A DNA stretch of 37,140 bases from Mycobacterium sp. (lineage in GTDB: Bacteria > Actinomycetota > Actinomycetes > Mycobacteriales > Mycobacteriaceae): contig JAGQTU010000036.1 of assembly GCA_020438865.1 (NCBI GenBank), forward strand, positions 1 to 37,140. Reading direction: 5' to 3'. Under the pieces are notes generated by a model. That model did no database searches, was not told where the DNA came from, and saw nothing but the letters and a program-made list of their open reading frames with translations. Numbering within the stretch: position 1 is the first letter of the stretch; every line of letters begins with the position of its first letter. Position numbers and translations under genes: made by a program. This document shows positions 23,654 through 31,103 of this stretch, one piece after another.

Positions 23654-24814
23654 ATGACAGGACCTCTGGAGGGCATCCGGGTCGTCGAACTCGGGGTGTG
23701 GGTGGCCGGACCGGCGGCCGGCGGAATTCTGGCCGACTGGGGTGCCGACGTCGTCAAGATCGAACCGCCCACCGGCGACCCGGGCCGGCTTTTCGGCGCG
23801 ATGATGGGCCTCGACGACGGGTCCAGCCCGCCGTTCGACATGGACAACCGCTCCAAACGCAGCATCGTGCTCGACCTCACCACCGACGGCGGGCAGGCCA
23901 CCGCGCGCCAACTGGTAGCCGGCGCAGACGTTTTCATCACCAACGTGCGGCCGGACGCGCTGCGCCGGCTCGCCCTGGATTATCCGTCGGTGGCCGAACT
24001 GAACCCGCGCCTGGTGTACGGGTTGATCACCGGCTATGGCGAGAAGGGCCCGGACGCGAACCGCCCGGCCTACGACATCGCGGCGTTCTGGGCCCGCTCC
24101 GGGGTGGCCGACCTGCTGACCCGGCCCGGTGACACCCCGCCGTTCCAGCGGGGCGGCATGGGGGACCACCTGACCGGTATGACGCTGGCGGCGGCGGTCA
24201 ACGCCGCCCTGGTGGCCCGCGCCCGCACCGGTGAGGGGCAACTGGTCAGCACCTCGCTGTACCGCCAGGGCGCCTACACCGTCAGCTTCGACCTGAACAC
24301 GTTCCTGTTGACCGGGCGGCCGATCGCGATCGGCCAGCGCGAGTCGATGGGCAACCCGTGCATGAACAACTACACGGCGGCGGACGGCAGGCGGTTCTGG
24401 ATCGTCGGGCTGGAGGCCGATCGGCACTGGCCACCGCTGTGCCGCGCGGTCGGGCACCCGGAATGGTTGGCCGACAGTCGGTTTGCCACCGCACGGGACC
24501 GGGCCCGCAACTCCCGCGAGCTGATCGCCGTGCTCGACGAGATCTTCGCCGCCCGGACGCTGGCCGAATGGGCCGAGATCTTCGACGGTGAGCCAGAATT
24601 GTTCTGGGCGCCGGTGAACTCGATGGAGGACGTGCTGGGCGACGAGCAGTTCCACGCCGCCGGCGGTCTGGTCGACGTACCGGACGGCGACGGTTCACTG
24701 CCGATGGTCGCCACCCCGGCCGACTTCCACGGCACACCGTGGGCGCCGCGGTCACCGGCACCGAAGCTCGGCGAGCACACCGAACAGATCCTGGCCGAAC
24801 TGGGTCGAAGCTGA
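23654..24814 (+). CDS. CaiB/BaiF-family CoA transferase-like protein with altered catalytic position
   Basis: A 386-residue class III CoA-transferase fold protein. It has the N-terminal VVELGVWVAGPAAGGILADWGADVVKIE, the DMDNRSKRSIVLDL strand, GYGEKGPDANRPAYD and GDHLTGM. In this family the catalytic Asp (Asp169 of formyl-CoA transferase, in the SMQD motif) follows the GxGQxV segment; here the segment reads GEGQLVSTSLYRQGAYT, with Arg204 at that place and no Asp in VST either. It may use another acid, be a CoA-binding non-transferase, or act as a racemase variant. It diverges from the module B operon and shares its operator region, so it probably acts on the same substrates, for example in CoA loading. 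Confidence 0.8.
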   Translation: MTGPLEGIRVVELGVWVAGPAAGGILADWGADVVKIEPPTGDPGRLFGAMMGLDDGSSPPFDMDNRSKRSIVLDLTTDGGQATARQLVAGADVFITNVRPDALRRLALDYPSVAELNPRLVYGLITGYGEKGPDANRPAYDIAAFWARSGVADLLTRPGDTPPFQRGGMGDHLTGMTLAAAVNAALVARARTGEGQLVSTSLYRQGAYTVSFDLNTFLLTGRPIAIGQRESMGNPCMNNYTAADGRRFWIVGLEADRHWPPLCRAVGHPEWLADSRFATARDRARNSRELIAVLDEIFAARTLAEWAEIFDGEPELFWAPVNSMEDVLGDEQFHAAGGLVDVPDGDGSLPMVATPADFHGTPWAPRSPAPKLGEHTEQILAELGRS

Positions 24815-24833
24815 GGAGCATCGCCGGGGCGCA

Positions 24834-24850
24834 CCGATGACACTCATCGG
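24834..24850. terminator. Hairpin downstream of the CaiB gene, possible terminator
   Basis: CCGATG and CATCGG form a 6-bp stem with a 5-nt loop, 20 nt after the CaiB stop. No T-tract follows. It overlaps the first ATG of the broken rhodanese frame, which weakens that ATG as a genuine start. Confidence 0.35.
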
Positions 24851-25277
24851 CGACTCATCCGATCAGATCCTCGGGGCAGGATCGATAGTCCTACGGGCTC
24901 GGCGGCTTGTGACATCGCCGACTTCGAGTCCGGCACTCCGTTGCGGTCATACCGGGTCGGCGATCTCGCGGATCGCGCCGCGATCGTTCCCGGTCGCCGG
25001 GCGCACCGATCTCGACGTCCGGCAGCGGAGCGAATGCGAAGGCGGACACCATCCGCGATGCCCCAAGAATCCGCACTGCATGGAACGGCTCGACCGGATC
25101 GGGGAGATCCCGCACGACGAGGTGTGGGTGCACTGTTCCTGGGGCTACCGTGCGGGCTTCGCCGCATCGATCGTAGACCGGTCGGGTCGCCCAGTGATGC
25201 TCGTCGACGATGAGTTCGATCGTGCGCGGGCGGAACAACTGGTCGTCACGCTCGAGTCGAAACCCAACGACGGATGA
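24837..25277 (+). pseudogene. Frameshifted remnant of a rhodanese-domain protein
   Basis: The open frame encodes 146 residues whose second half is clearly a rhodanese domain end: LDVRQRSECEGGH, ERLDRIGEIPHDEVWVHCSWGYRAGFAAS (active-site Cys in VHC) and MLVDDEFDRA. The segment that should precede it, PLRSYRVGDLADRAAIV, is found in another frame (about 24935-24990), as in proteins pairing a metallo-beta-lactamase with a rhodanese. The joining part GGHHPRCPKNPHC is also unlike the expected 'GHIPGAxNIPLH'. I read this as a decayed gene with at least one frameshift and no lactamase domain left. It overlaps the 3' end of the convergent DsbD-like gene by 32 nt. Confidence 0.55.
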
Positions 25278-26580
25278 CGCGGTCGGCGGTGAACACCGAC
25301 AGGGTTGCCCCGGCGGCCGCGGCGAACACGATGAGCGATGTTCCGATCTCGTTCATGAGTGAGGGCTTGAACAGCATCACCACAGCAAGACTCAACATCA
25401 GCATTCCGCCGATCAACTTGAGCAGGCGGCCCTGGCTCTCCTGAACTCGGCTGGAGTGCAGGGTGACGAGGGCTACGCCGAAGATCGCGAGTTCGTCGAT
25501 TTGATATATCAACATGTAGAGCGCCAGCAGAAGGATGAACAGCGTCAGGCTGACTTCGTCGGCGGCCATGATGTTCGTCCACAGGATCGGGAATCCCGCG
25601 GTGCACGCCAGCTCCACGAAGGACACCCCCGCCGCCAGGACCACGGTGGCTGCGATCATCGCCGGCATCGAGTCGGCCACCGACAGGACTCCGCGAATAC
25701 GTTGGTAGATAACAGGTTTCCCAGATTCCGGGATGGTAAGTGAGACACCCTTCCTGAACCAGAAGAAGTCCTTGATATTGATCACGGCGAACCCGGTGGC
25801 GAACAGCGCTACCACCACCCGGACCCACGGGGTGACCGTCACGATGGAGAACACCGAGAACAATCCGCCGATGAACAGCGCGTAGACGAGCGCGGTGACG
25901 AAGATGTACACCAACCCGATCACCGCGATGGTGCGCCTCGATCCGGTGCGTAACGTGAGGGCGAGCAGTATCGAGAGCACCCACAGCGAGCACGGGTTGA
26001 ACCCGTCGACGGCGGCGATGAGCGCGGTCGTCACAGCCAGGGAGTGCGTGCCCACGTCGACGTCTCCGATGAGCGGCAGTGAGATCACGTCAGTCGGCGT
26101 CGGCGGGAGTGCGGGCAGTGGCGCGCCCGACGGACCGGGTTCTAATACACCCGCCCCCGCATCAGGGCATCCGGTGGAGAGGCAGCGAACGATCGCCATG
26201 TCGAGTTGACCCGGCGTCGTGGATTCGGTGTACCCCACCCAATACCGGTCCCCCAGGAAGAACGTCGGGACCGCGGGAAGCCGGATGCCGAACTTGGCCG
26301 CCATCTCAGAGAACAGCTGCCGGTTCTCCGCGCTGCCGGTCACCTCGAACGCCCGTACCGTCAGCCTGTGGTGTCGCTTCTCAAAGTCGGCCAGGGTGGG
26401 CTTAGCGGCCGCGCAATGCGGGCATCCCTCGGCCCAGAAGAAGTAGAGCGTGACATCGTGGTTCTCGTCGTCCGGAATTGCATGGGCCGCGCCCGAGAAG
26501 AGTGCCGCTGCCGCCACCACGATCGCCGCGAGAAGCAGGGCGATGAGCCCACCTCGCCGTGACGGATTCCCGCGTGCCAT
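25246..26580 (-). CDS. Thioredoxin-DsbD/CcdA-type fusion, membrane thiol-disulfide carrier
   Basis: A 444-residue protein. It has an N-terminal signal or anchor helix (residues 11-34), then a thioredoxin-like domain with Cys53-Pro-His-Cys56 and the cis-Pro in AVPTFF. A second cysteine pair is at 133 and 138. A membrane part of about seven helices carries Cys197 in GFNPCSLW and Cys326 in ELACTAGF, the positions of the DsbD/CcdA transmembrane cysteines. It probably moves reducing power across the membrane to exported proteins. The order thioredoxin-then-membrane domain in one chain is unusual compared with DsbD, where the thioredoxin domain is C-terminal. The gene follows the zinc peptidase after 23 nt on the same strand. 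Base composition looks somewhat less GC-rich than its surroundings. Confidence 0.8.
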   Translation of the reverse strand: MARGNPSRRGGLIALLLAAIVVAAAALFSGAAHAIPDDENHDVTLYFFWAEGCPHCAAAKPTLADFEKRHHRLTVRAFEVTGSAENRQLFSEMAAKFGIRLPAVPTFFLGDRYWVGYTESTTPGQLDMAIVRCLSTGCPDAGAGVLEPGPSGAPLPALPPTPTDVISLPLIGDVDVGTHSLAVTTALIAAVDGFNPCSLWVLSILLALTLRTGSRRTIAVIGLVYIFVTALVYALFIGGLFSVFSIVTVTPWVRVVVALFATGFAVINIKDFFWFRKGVSLTIPESGKPVIYQRIRGVLSVADSMPAMIAATVVLAAGVSFVELACTAGFPILWTNIMAADEVSLTLFILLLALYMLIYQIDELAIFGVALVTLHSSRVQESQGRLLKLIGGMLMLSLAVVMLFKPSLMNEIGTSLIVFAAAAGATLSVFTADRVIRRWVSTRA

Positions 26581-26603
26581 GCGCTGCCTGCCTCAGGCGG
26601 TTT

Positions 26604-27662
26604 TCATGCCGCTGATTCCCGCACGACCTGATGCACGAAACCGAGCTTGTCCGCGACCGGCTTGCCGATCTCGAAGGGGTACAACGGGTTCTTGCCCATC
26701 GCGGTGTTCACCCGATTGAAGAACAGCGACATCCACTTCCAGTCGAACAGCAACCGGTCGATCGGGACGTCGGCGTAGGACTCCAGCGGAACGATGTCCC
26801 GCGGGCCGGTGAACCGGACCCGGTCGACGTGCAACACCATGCCCGCCTCCCGGGCGGTGTCGATGGTGTCGGTGATGTGCAGGTAGTGGGCGAAGCATTC
26901 GGCGAAGTCCTCCCACGGGTGCATGGTCGCGTACTCCGAGATGAACGATTCCTGCCAGTCCGGCGGCGCCCCGAACTCGTAGTGCCGCGCCAGCGCATCG
27001 GCGTAACTGGCCCGCTCGTCGCCGAACAGGTCGCGGCAACGAGCGAGGTAGCGCTGCGCGCCCGCGCCGGTCTCGACCAGGATGTTCTGGTAGTAGTGGC
27101 CGGCCTCGTGCCGGAAGTGGCCGAGCATGGTCCGGTACGGCTCACCGAGGCGCACCCGCAACGTCTCCCGGTATGCGTCAAGGGATTCCACCAGATCGAT
27201 GGTGATCACGCCGTCGGCGTGACCGATGGTGATCCGCTCCCCGGTGCTGTAGCTGGACAGCAGGTCGAATGCCAGCCCGCCGTCGCGGCGCCAGTACGGG
27301 TCGATCGGCAGCCCGAGCCAGTCCAGTTGGTAGACCAGCCTGCGCAGGGCCACCGCCGTCGGCGCCAGCTTCTCCCGGGCGATGGTGTCGTCGGGATCGG
27401 GCTCGCGGCGGATCAGCGAGTCGGCCAGGCACCTGCCGCGCGCCGCCGGGTCCTGGCTCTCCGGCACCAGCCAGTTGCAGCCCAGCGGGTCGGACTGCGT
27501 GCAGCGCACCCAGGCTTCGCCGTCGATCGTAGTGCCGCCGTCCTGCAGAGCCACCATCGACCAGCTCGGCAGGTGCAGGCCCAGCGCCGCGCCGCAGGAC
27601 CCGCAGCGGTCCCGTTCGAACGAAGCGAAGTTCTGGCACACCGGGCAGGCGAAGGCGCGCAT
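26604..27662 (-). CDS. Putative zinc-dependent peptidase with N-terminal zinc ribbon
   Basis: A 352-residue protein. The N-terminus has CPVC (Cys6, Cys9) and CGSC (Cys20, Cys23), a zinc ribbon; further cysteines follow at 54, 62 and 78. The C-terminal metalloprotease domain has HFRHEAGHYY with the HExxH ligands His185-Glu186-His189, and EDFAECFAHYLHITDT that can supply the third ligand. The pattern matches the 'putative zinc-binding metallopeptidase' family of unknown substrate. No signal peptide is present, so it is cytoplasmic. ATG 27662 is preferred over ATG 27671 because GATGAGG precedes it. The frame is open to 28877, but that part is antisense to the WS/DGAT gene. Confidence 0.82.
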   Translation of the reverse strand: MRAFACPVCQNFASFERDRCGSCGAALGLHLPSWSMVALQDGGTTIDGEAWVRCTQSDPLGCNWLVPESQDPAARGRCLADSLIRREPDPDDTIAREKLAPTAVALRRLVYQLDWLGLPIDPYWRRDGGLAFDLLSSYSTGERITIGHADGVITIDLVESLDAYRETLRVRLGEPYRTMLGHFRHEAGHYYQNILVETGAGAQRYLARCRDLFGDERASYADALARHYEFGAPPDWQESFISEYATMHPWEDFAECFAHYLHITDTIDTAREAGMVLHVDRVRFTGPRDIVPLESYADVPIDRLLFDWKWMSLFFNRVNTAMGKNPLYPFEIGKPVADKLGFVHQVVRESAA

Positions 27663-27715
27663 GGGCCTCATCGTTACACGGGCGCAAGGCCGGTGTGCTC
27701 TTCGACGTCGAGCCG

Positions 27716-27721
27716 TACGCT
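27716..27721 (+). promoter_or_regulatory. -10 box TACGCT for the WS/DGAT gene (leaderless)
   Basis: TACGCT ends 8 nt before GTG 27729, predicting a one-base leader. No Shine-Dalgarno is visible. It lies in the 66-bp gap between the divergent peptidase and acyltransferase genes. Confidence 0.5.
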
Positions 27722-27728
27722 GTGGCAC

Positions 27729-29021
27729 GTGCCGCCGAGTGACGATCCCGACCGACTCTCCGAGGATGACGGCCGCATCCTGAAGCTGGAGTCGGCGTCG
27801 ATCGCCGGGCACACCCTCAAACTCCTGATCCTGGAACCGGGCGGCGGCGCGCTGGACGTCGAGGCGCTGCGGGCCGCCGTGGCCGAGCGGCTCGACTCCG
27901 TGCCACGCGCGACCCACCGGGTGGACACCTCCGGCCCGGAGCCACGGTGGGTGCCGGCCGAGGCCTTCGACATCCGCCGGCACGTCCGGCGCCACAGCGA
28001 CCCGCCCTGCGTGTCGAAGGCCGACCTGTGGCGCATCGTCGGTGGATTGATGTCCGAACATCTCGACCGCGGTCGGCCGCTGTGGACGTTCGACGTGATC
28101 GGCCCGTTGGCCGACGGGCGGGAGGCGATCGCGGCGCGCATCCATCATGCGATGGCCGACGGGATCGCCGGGGTGCAATTCCTCGACAGCGTGCTCTTCG
28201 ATGCCCGCGCCGCCGCCCGCGACCGTGCCGCGGAGGCCGCACCCGGCCTGCACGAGGCACCCCGGCTGACCCCCCTTGCCGAAGCGCTTCGGCTGCCCGG
28301 CGCCGTGCTGCGCGAACTCGGCCATGCCGGCGGTCGATCGCCCTTCGACCGGCCGATCACGATCGCCCGCGAACTGGCGTTCGTCGTCGCTCCGCTGGCG
28401 CGGTTCAAGGCGGTCGGCGCCGCACGGCCCAACCCGGCGACCGTCAACGACGTTCTGCTCGCCACCATCGCGGGAGGGCTGCGGACGTGGGCCGGCGGTT
28501 CGGCGGCCCACCGGCTGCGCGCGCAGATCCCGGTGAGCCTGCACCATCGTGACGAGTCCGCGGCAGGCGCCGGCAACCGCGATTCGTTCCTCAACATCGA
28601 TCTGCCCATCGACGAGCCGAACCCGCTGATCCGTCTGGACCGCATCAGCGCCGAGACCCGCCGCCGCAAGCGCCTCGACGACGCCGACGAGATGTACGAC
28701 CTGTTCCACGCGCTGGGGCGGGTCGGCCACCTCGGCTCCGCCGTGCAGCGGCTGGCCGGCAGCCCGCGCGAGTTCAGCCTGTCGATATCGAACGTCCCCG
28801 GACCGCGCGAGCCGGTGAGCGTTTCCGGGCGACGGGTGCAGAACCTCTTCTCGTCTTCGGAGCCGGGGGCGCACCATGCCCTTCGGATCTCGGCGATCTC
28901 CTGCGCCGGCGACATGGGCATCGGCCTGTGCACCGATCCCACCGCGCTGCCCGACATCGCCCGGCTGGCCGAAGCGATCGAGGCATCCTTTGCCGAATTA
29001 GCCTCTGCGACAGCGCCTTAA
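27729..29021 (+). CDS. WS/DGAT-family wax ester synthase / diacylglycerol acyltransferase
   Basis: A 430-residue acyltransferase that joins an acyl-CoA to a fatty alcohol or diacylglycerol. The catalytic motif HHAMADG is at residues 139-145, preceded by RPLWTFDVI (the PLW motif). The NDVLLA motif and the C-terminal SISNVPGPREPVSVSG are also typical. Mycobacteria have many paralogues that make storage triacylglycerol. The GTG start is supported by the leaderless promoter; the long open frame upstream (to 26631) is antisense to the peptidase. At about 430 residues it is slightly shorter than the 450-470 of many family members. Confidence 0.88.
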   Translation: MPPSDDPDRLSEDDGRILKLESASIAGHTLKLLILEPGGGALDVEALRAAVAERLDSVPRATHRVDTSGPEPRWVPAEAFDIRRHVRRHSDPPCVSKADLWRIVGGLMSEHLDRGRPLWTFDVIGPLADGREAIAARIHHAMADGIAGVQFLDSVLFDARAAARDRAAEAAPGLHEAPRLTPLAEALRLPGAVLRELGHAGGRSPFDRPITIARELAFVVAPLARFKAVGAARPNPATVNDVLLATIAGGLRTWAGGSAAHRLRAQIPVSLHHRDESAAGAGNRDSFLNIDLPIDEPNPLIRLDRISAETRRRKRLDDADEMYDLFHALGRVGHLGSAVQRLAGSPREFSLSISNVPGPREPVSVSGRRVQNLFSSSEPGAHHALRISAISCAGDMGIGLCTDPTALPDIARLAEAIEASFAELASATAP

Positions 29022-29024
29022 CGT
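29019..29024 (+). promoter_or_regulatory. Possible -10 box TAACGT for the histidine phosphatase
   Basis: TAACGT overlaps the WS/DGAT stop codon and would give a leader of about 29 nt with a GAAAGGA ribosome site before ATG 29060. Co-transcription from the upstream gene is an alternative. Confidence 0.25.
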
Positions 29025-29059
29025 AGGAACGGGCCCGAACCGAAAGGACCACCGCAGCC

Positions 29060-29665
29060 ATGCAACTGCTGCTCGTCAGGCATGCCCTGCCGTTGCGGAC
29101 CGCGGCTGGCGAGGGCGCCGACCCCCAACTCTCCGAGGCGGGCTGGCAGCAGGCGCGGCGGCTGCCCGACGCGTTGGCCCGGTTCCCGATCACCCGGCTG
29201 GTCAGCAGTCCGCAGCGCCGGGCGTTCCAGACCGCCGAACCCGTCGCCGACGCACTGGGCATGGGCGTCGACATCGACGATCGGCTGGCCGAGTACGACC
29301 GCGGGCTGTCCCACTACGTCCCCATCGAGCAGGTGCGCACCGAACACCCCGAGGAGTGGGCGCGGATGGCCGCAGGGCACCTGCCCGGCACCGTCGACGA
29401 GGACGCGTTCCGCGGCCGGGTCTCGGCGGCATTGGCCGATATCGTCGGCGCCGCCGAGCACGACGACACCGTGGCGGTGTTCAGCCACGGCGGCGTGATC
29501 AACGTTGTCCTGCATGAGCTTCTGGGCACCGCACGGCTGCTGTCGTTTCCCATCGACTACGTCTCGGTGACCCGGTTGCTGTACGCCCGCAGCGGGCAGG
29601 GCACGGTGGCGGCGGTCAACAGCACCGAGCATGTCTGGGATCTGCTTCCGCGCAACCGCCGCTGA
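29060..29665 (+). CDS. Histidine phosphatase (phosphoglycerate mutase-like) family protein
   Basis: A 201-residue enzyme with the LVRHAL motif (Arg7, phospho-acceptor His8), Arg54 in SSPQRRAFQTAE, Glu78 and the second catalytic His143 in FSHGGVIN. These form the complete active site of histidine acid phosphatases and cofactor-dependent mutases. The substrate is unknown; lack of the longer mutase insert favours a phosphatase. It lies 38 nt after the WS/DGAT gene and 16 nt before a third APH-fold phosphotransferase on the same strand. Confidence 0.85.
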   Translation: MQLLLVRHALPLRTAAGEGADPQLSEAGWQQARRLPDALARFPITRLVSSPQRRAFQTAEPVADALGMGVDIDDRLAEYDRGLSHYVPIEQVRTEHPEEWARMAAGHLPGTVDEDAFRGRVSAALADIVGAAEHDDTVAVFSHGGVINVVLHELLGTARLLSFPIDYVSVTRLLYARSGQGTVAAVNSTEHVWDLLPRNRR

Positions 29666-29669
29666 GGCA

Positions 29670-29676
29670 TATACAT
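29670..29676 (+). promoter_or_regulatory. -10-like TATACAT before the Rv3761c-like gene
   Basis: TATACAT lies 5-6 nt before GTG 29682, close to the leaderless distance, and is notably AT-rich for this DNA. No ribosome-binding site precedes the GTG. Confidence 0.4.
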
Positions 29677-29681
29677 AGCGG

Positions 29682-30713
29682 GTGACTTCACTCGAGGGGC
29701 TCGACCTGACGGCCTTGGACCGGCACCTGCGCGACGTCGGCGTCCCGCGCGAGGGAGAACTGCGGGCGGAGCTGATCTCCGGTGGCCGGTCCAACCTCAC
29801 CTTCCTGGTCTATGACGACGCGTCGAAGTGGGTGCTGCGCCGCCCACCACTGCACGGCCTCACTCCCTCCGCGCACGACATGGCCCGGGAATACCGGGTG
29901 GTCGCCGCGCTGGCGGACACCCCGGTGCCGGTGGCGCCCGCGGTTACCATGCGCGACGACGACTTGGTCTCGGGTGCGCCGTTCCAGATGGTCGAGTACG
30001 TACCAGGCCAGGTCGTGCGCACCCGTGCCGAACTGGAGGCGCTCGGCGGACCGGAGGTGGTCAGCGACTGTGTGGACAGCCTGATCAAGGTCCTGGTGGA
30101 CCTGCACCAGGTTGACCCGGCCGCCGTCGGGCTCGGTGACTTCGGAAGGCCGGCCGGTTATCTCGAGCGCCAGGTACGGCGCTGGGGTTCGCAGTGGGAT
30201 TACGTGCGGTTGCCCGAGGATCCGCGCGACGCCGATGTGCGGCGGTTGCACGCCAGGCTCGCGGAATCGGTGCCCGCGGAGAGCCGGGTCTCGATCGTGC
30301 ACGGCGACTACCGGATCGATAACACCATGCTCGACGCCGACGACCCGAGAATCCTTCGCGCCGTGCTGGATTGGGAGATGTCGACGCTCGGCGACCCGCT
30401 GTCGGACGTCGCGGTGATGGCCGTCCAGCGCAACCCGGCGCTGAACACGATTCTCGGCATGCAGGCGGCGTGGTCGGCCCCGACGATGCCGTCGCAGGAC
30501 GAGTTGGCGCACCGGTACTCGGTCGCATCCGGGCAACCGCTGGCGCATTGGGACTTCCAGATGGCCCTGGGCTATTTCAAGCTGGGGATCATCGTCGCCG
30601 GTATCGAACACCGCGGCCGCGCGGCCGCCGGCGATGCCGCGGGCGCGGCGGACGAACCGCTCGGTGCGGCCGTCGGCATCCTGATCAGCGCGGGGCTGGC
30701 CGCCCTGAAATAG
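29682..30713 (+). CDS. APH-fold phosphotransferase, Rv3761c ('FadE36')-like
   Basis: A 343-residue aminoglycoside-phosphotransferase-superfamily protein: N-lobe SGGRSNLTFLV, catalytic loop HGDYRIDN (His208-Asn215), metal Asp230 in LDWEMSTLGDPLSDVAV. The M. tuberculosis counterpart in this gene neighbourhood is named FadE36, as if an acyl-CoA dehydrogenase; nothing in this sequence supports a dehydrogenase fold. It is the third such kinase in the window and the only one without a dehydrogenase gene beside it. It may work with one of the two acyl-CoA dehydrogenases here or with another in the genome. Confidence 0.85.
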   Translation: MTSLEGLDLTALDRHLRDVGVPREGELRAELISGGRSNLTFLVYDDASKWVLRRPPLHGLTPSAHDMAREYRVVAALADTPVPVAPAVTMRDDDLVSGAPFQMVEYVPGQVVRTRAELEALGGPEVVSDCVDSLIKVLVDLHQVDPAAVGLGDFGRPAGYLERQVRRWGSQWDYVRLPEDPRDADVRRLHARLAESVPAESRVSIVHGDYRIDNTMLDADDPRILRAVLDWEMSTLGDPLSDVAVMAVQRNPALNTILGMQAAWSAPTMPSQDELAHRYSVASGQPLAHWDFQMALGYFKLGIIVAGIEHRGRAAAGDAAGAADEPLGAAVGILISAGLAALK

Positions 30714-30722
30714 GTCGGTTGG

Positions 30723-31064
30723 CTATCCGCCGACGTTGAGGCAGCCCACGCCGGGGATGCATCCGCTGGCCCCGCCGGGACCGGCCGTGCCGCTGGGGCC
30801 GCCCGGGATCGCACCGGTCGCGCCACCGGGGCCGGCCGCGCCGCCGGGACCACCCGGGATCACGCCGCTGGCACCACCGGGTCCGGCTTCACCGCCGGGC
30901 CCGCCGGGAACGCCGCCGCTGGCGCCGCCGGGACCGATCACCGCACACGCGGTGCCGTCGGGATTCACACATGGGTCGGCAAGGGCGACCGGCGCTGCCG
31001 CGATGACAGCTGCCGCAGCGCCCGCGAACAGCACGGGAGTCATCTTCGTCAGTTGTTTCAACAT
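30723..31064 (-). CDS. Secreted collagen-like Gly/Pro repeat protein
   Basis: A 113-residue protein with a Sec signal peptide (hydrophobic core VLFAGAAAAVIAAAPVA, cleavage likely after ALA near residue 29). The mature part has a cysteine pair (Cys32, Cys40), then 3.6 copies of a 17-residue unit of the form GPGGASGxxPGGPGGxA (residues 44-105), then a second cysteine pair (Cys102, Cys108). The Gly-rich pattern is collagen-like or elastic but not a strict Gly-X-Y triplet. No family function is known. ATG 31064 has TATACC at the leaderless distance; a second ATG at 31043 is also possible. It is convergent with the Rv3761c-like gene, 9 nt apart. Confidence 0.75.
   Translation of the reverse strand: MLKQLTKMTPVLFAGAAAAVIAAAPVALADPCVNPDGTACAVIGPGGASGGVPGGPGGEAGPGGASGVIPGGPGGAAGPGGATGAIPGGPSGTAGPGGASGCIPGVGCLNVGG
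30750..30935 (-). repeat. 51-nt tandem repeat (17 codons, 3.6 copies)
   Basis: Each 51-nt unit encodes GPGGASGxxPGGPGGxA. Units cover residues 44-60, 61-77, 78-94 and a partial 95-105. They differ at a few codons, so the array is old enough to have diverged, but it could still change copy number. Confidence 0.75.
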
Positions 31065-31103
31065 TGGCCGGGTATACCACCGGCCGGGCCCACCGAAACC
31101 CGG

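Noticed and set aside
26631-28877. Frames extending through the divergent peptidase and WS/DGAT genes on both strands (757 and 796 codons)
   Set aside because: The extensions are antisense to the neighbouring gene. Motifs and promoters set the starts at 27662 and 27729.
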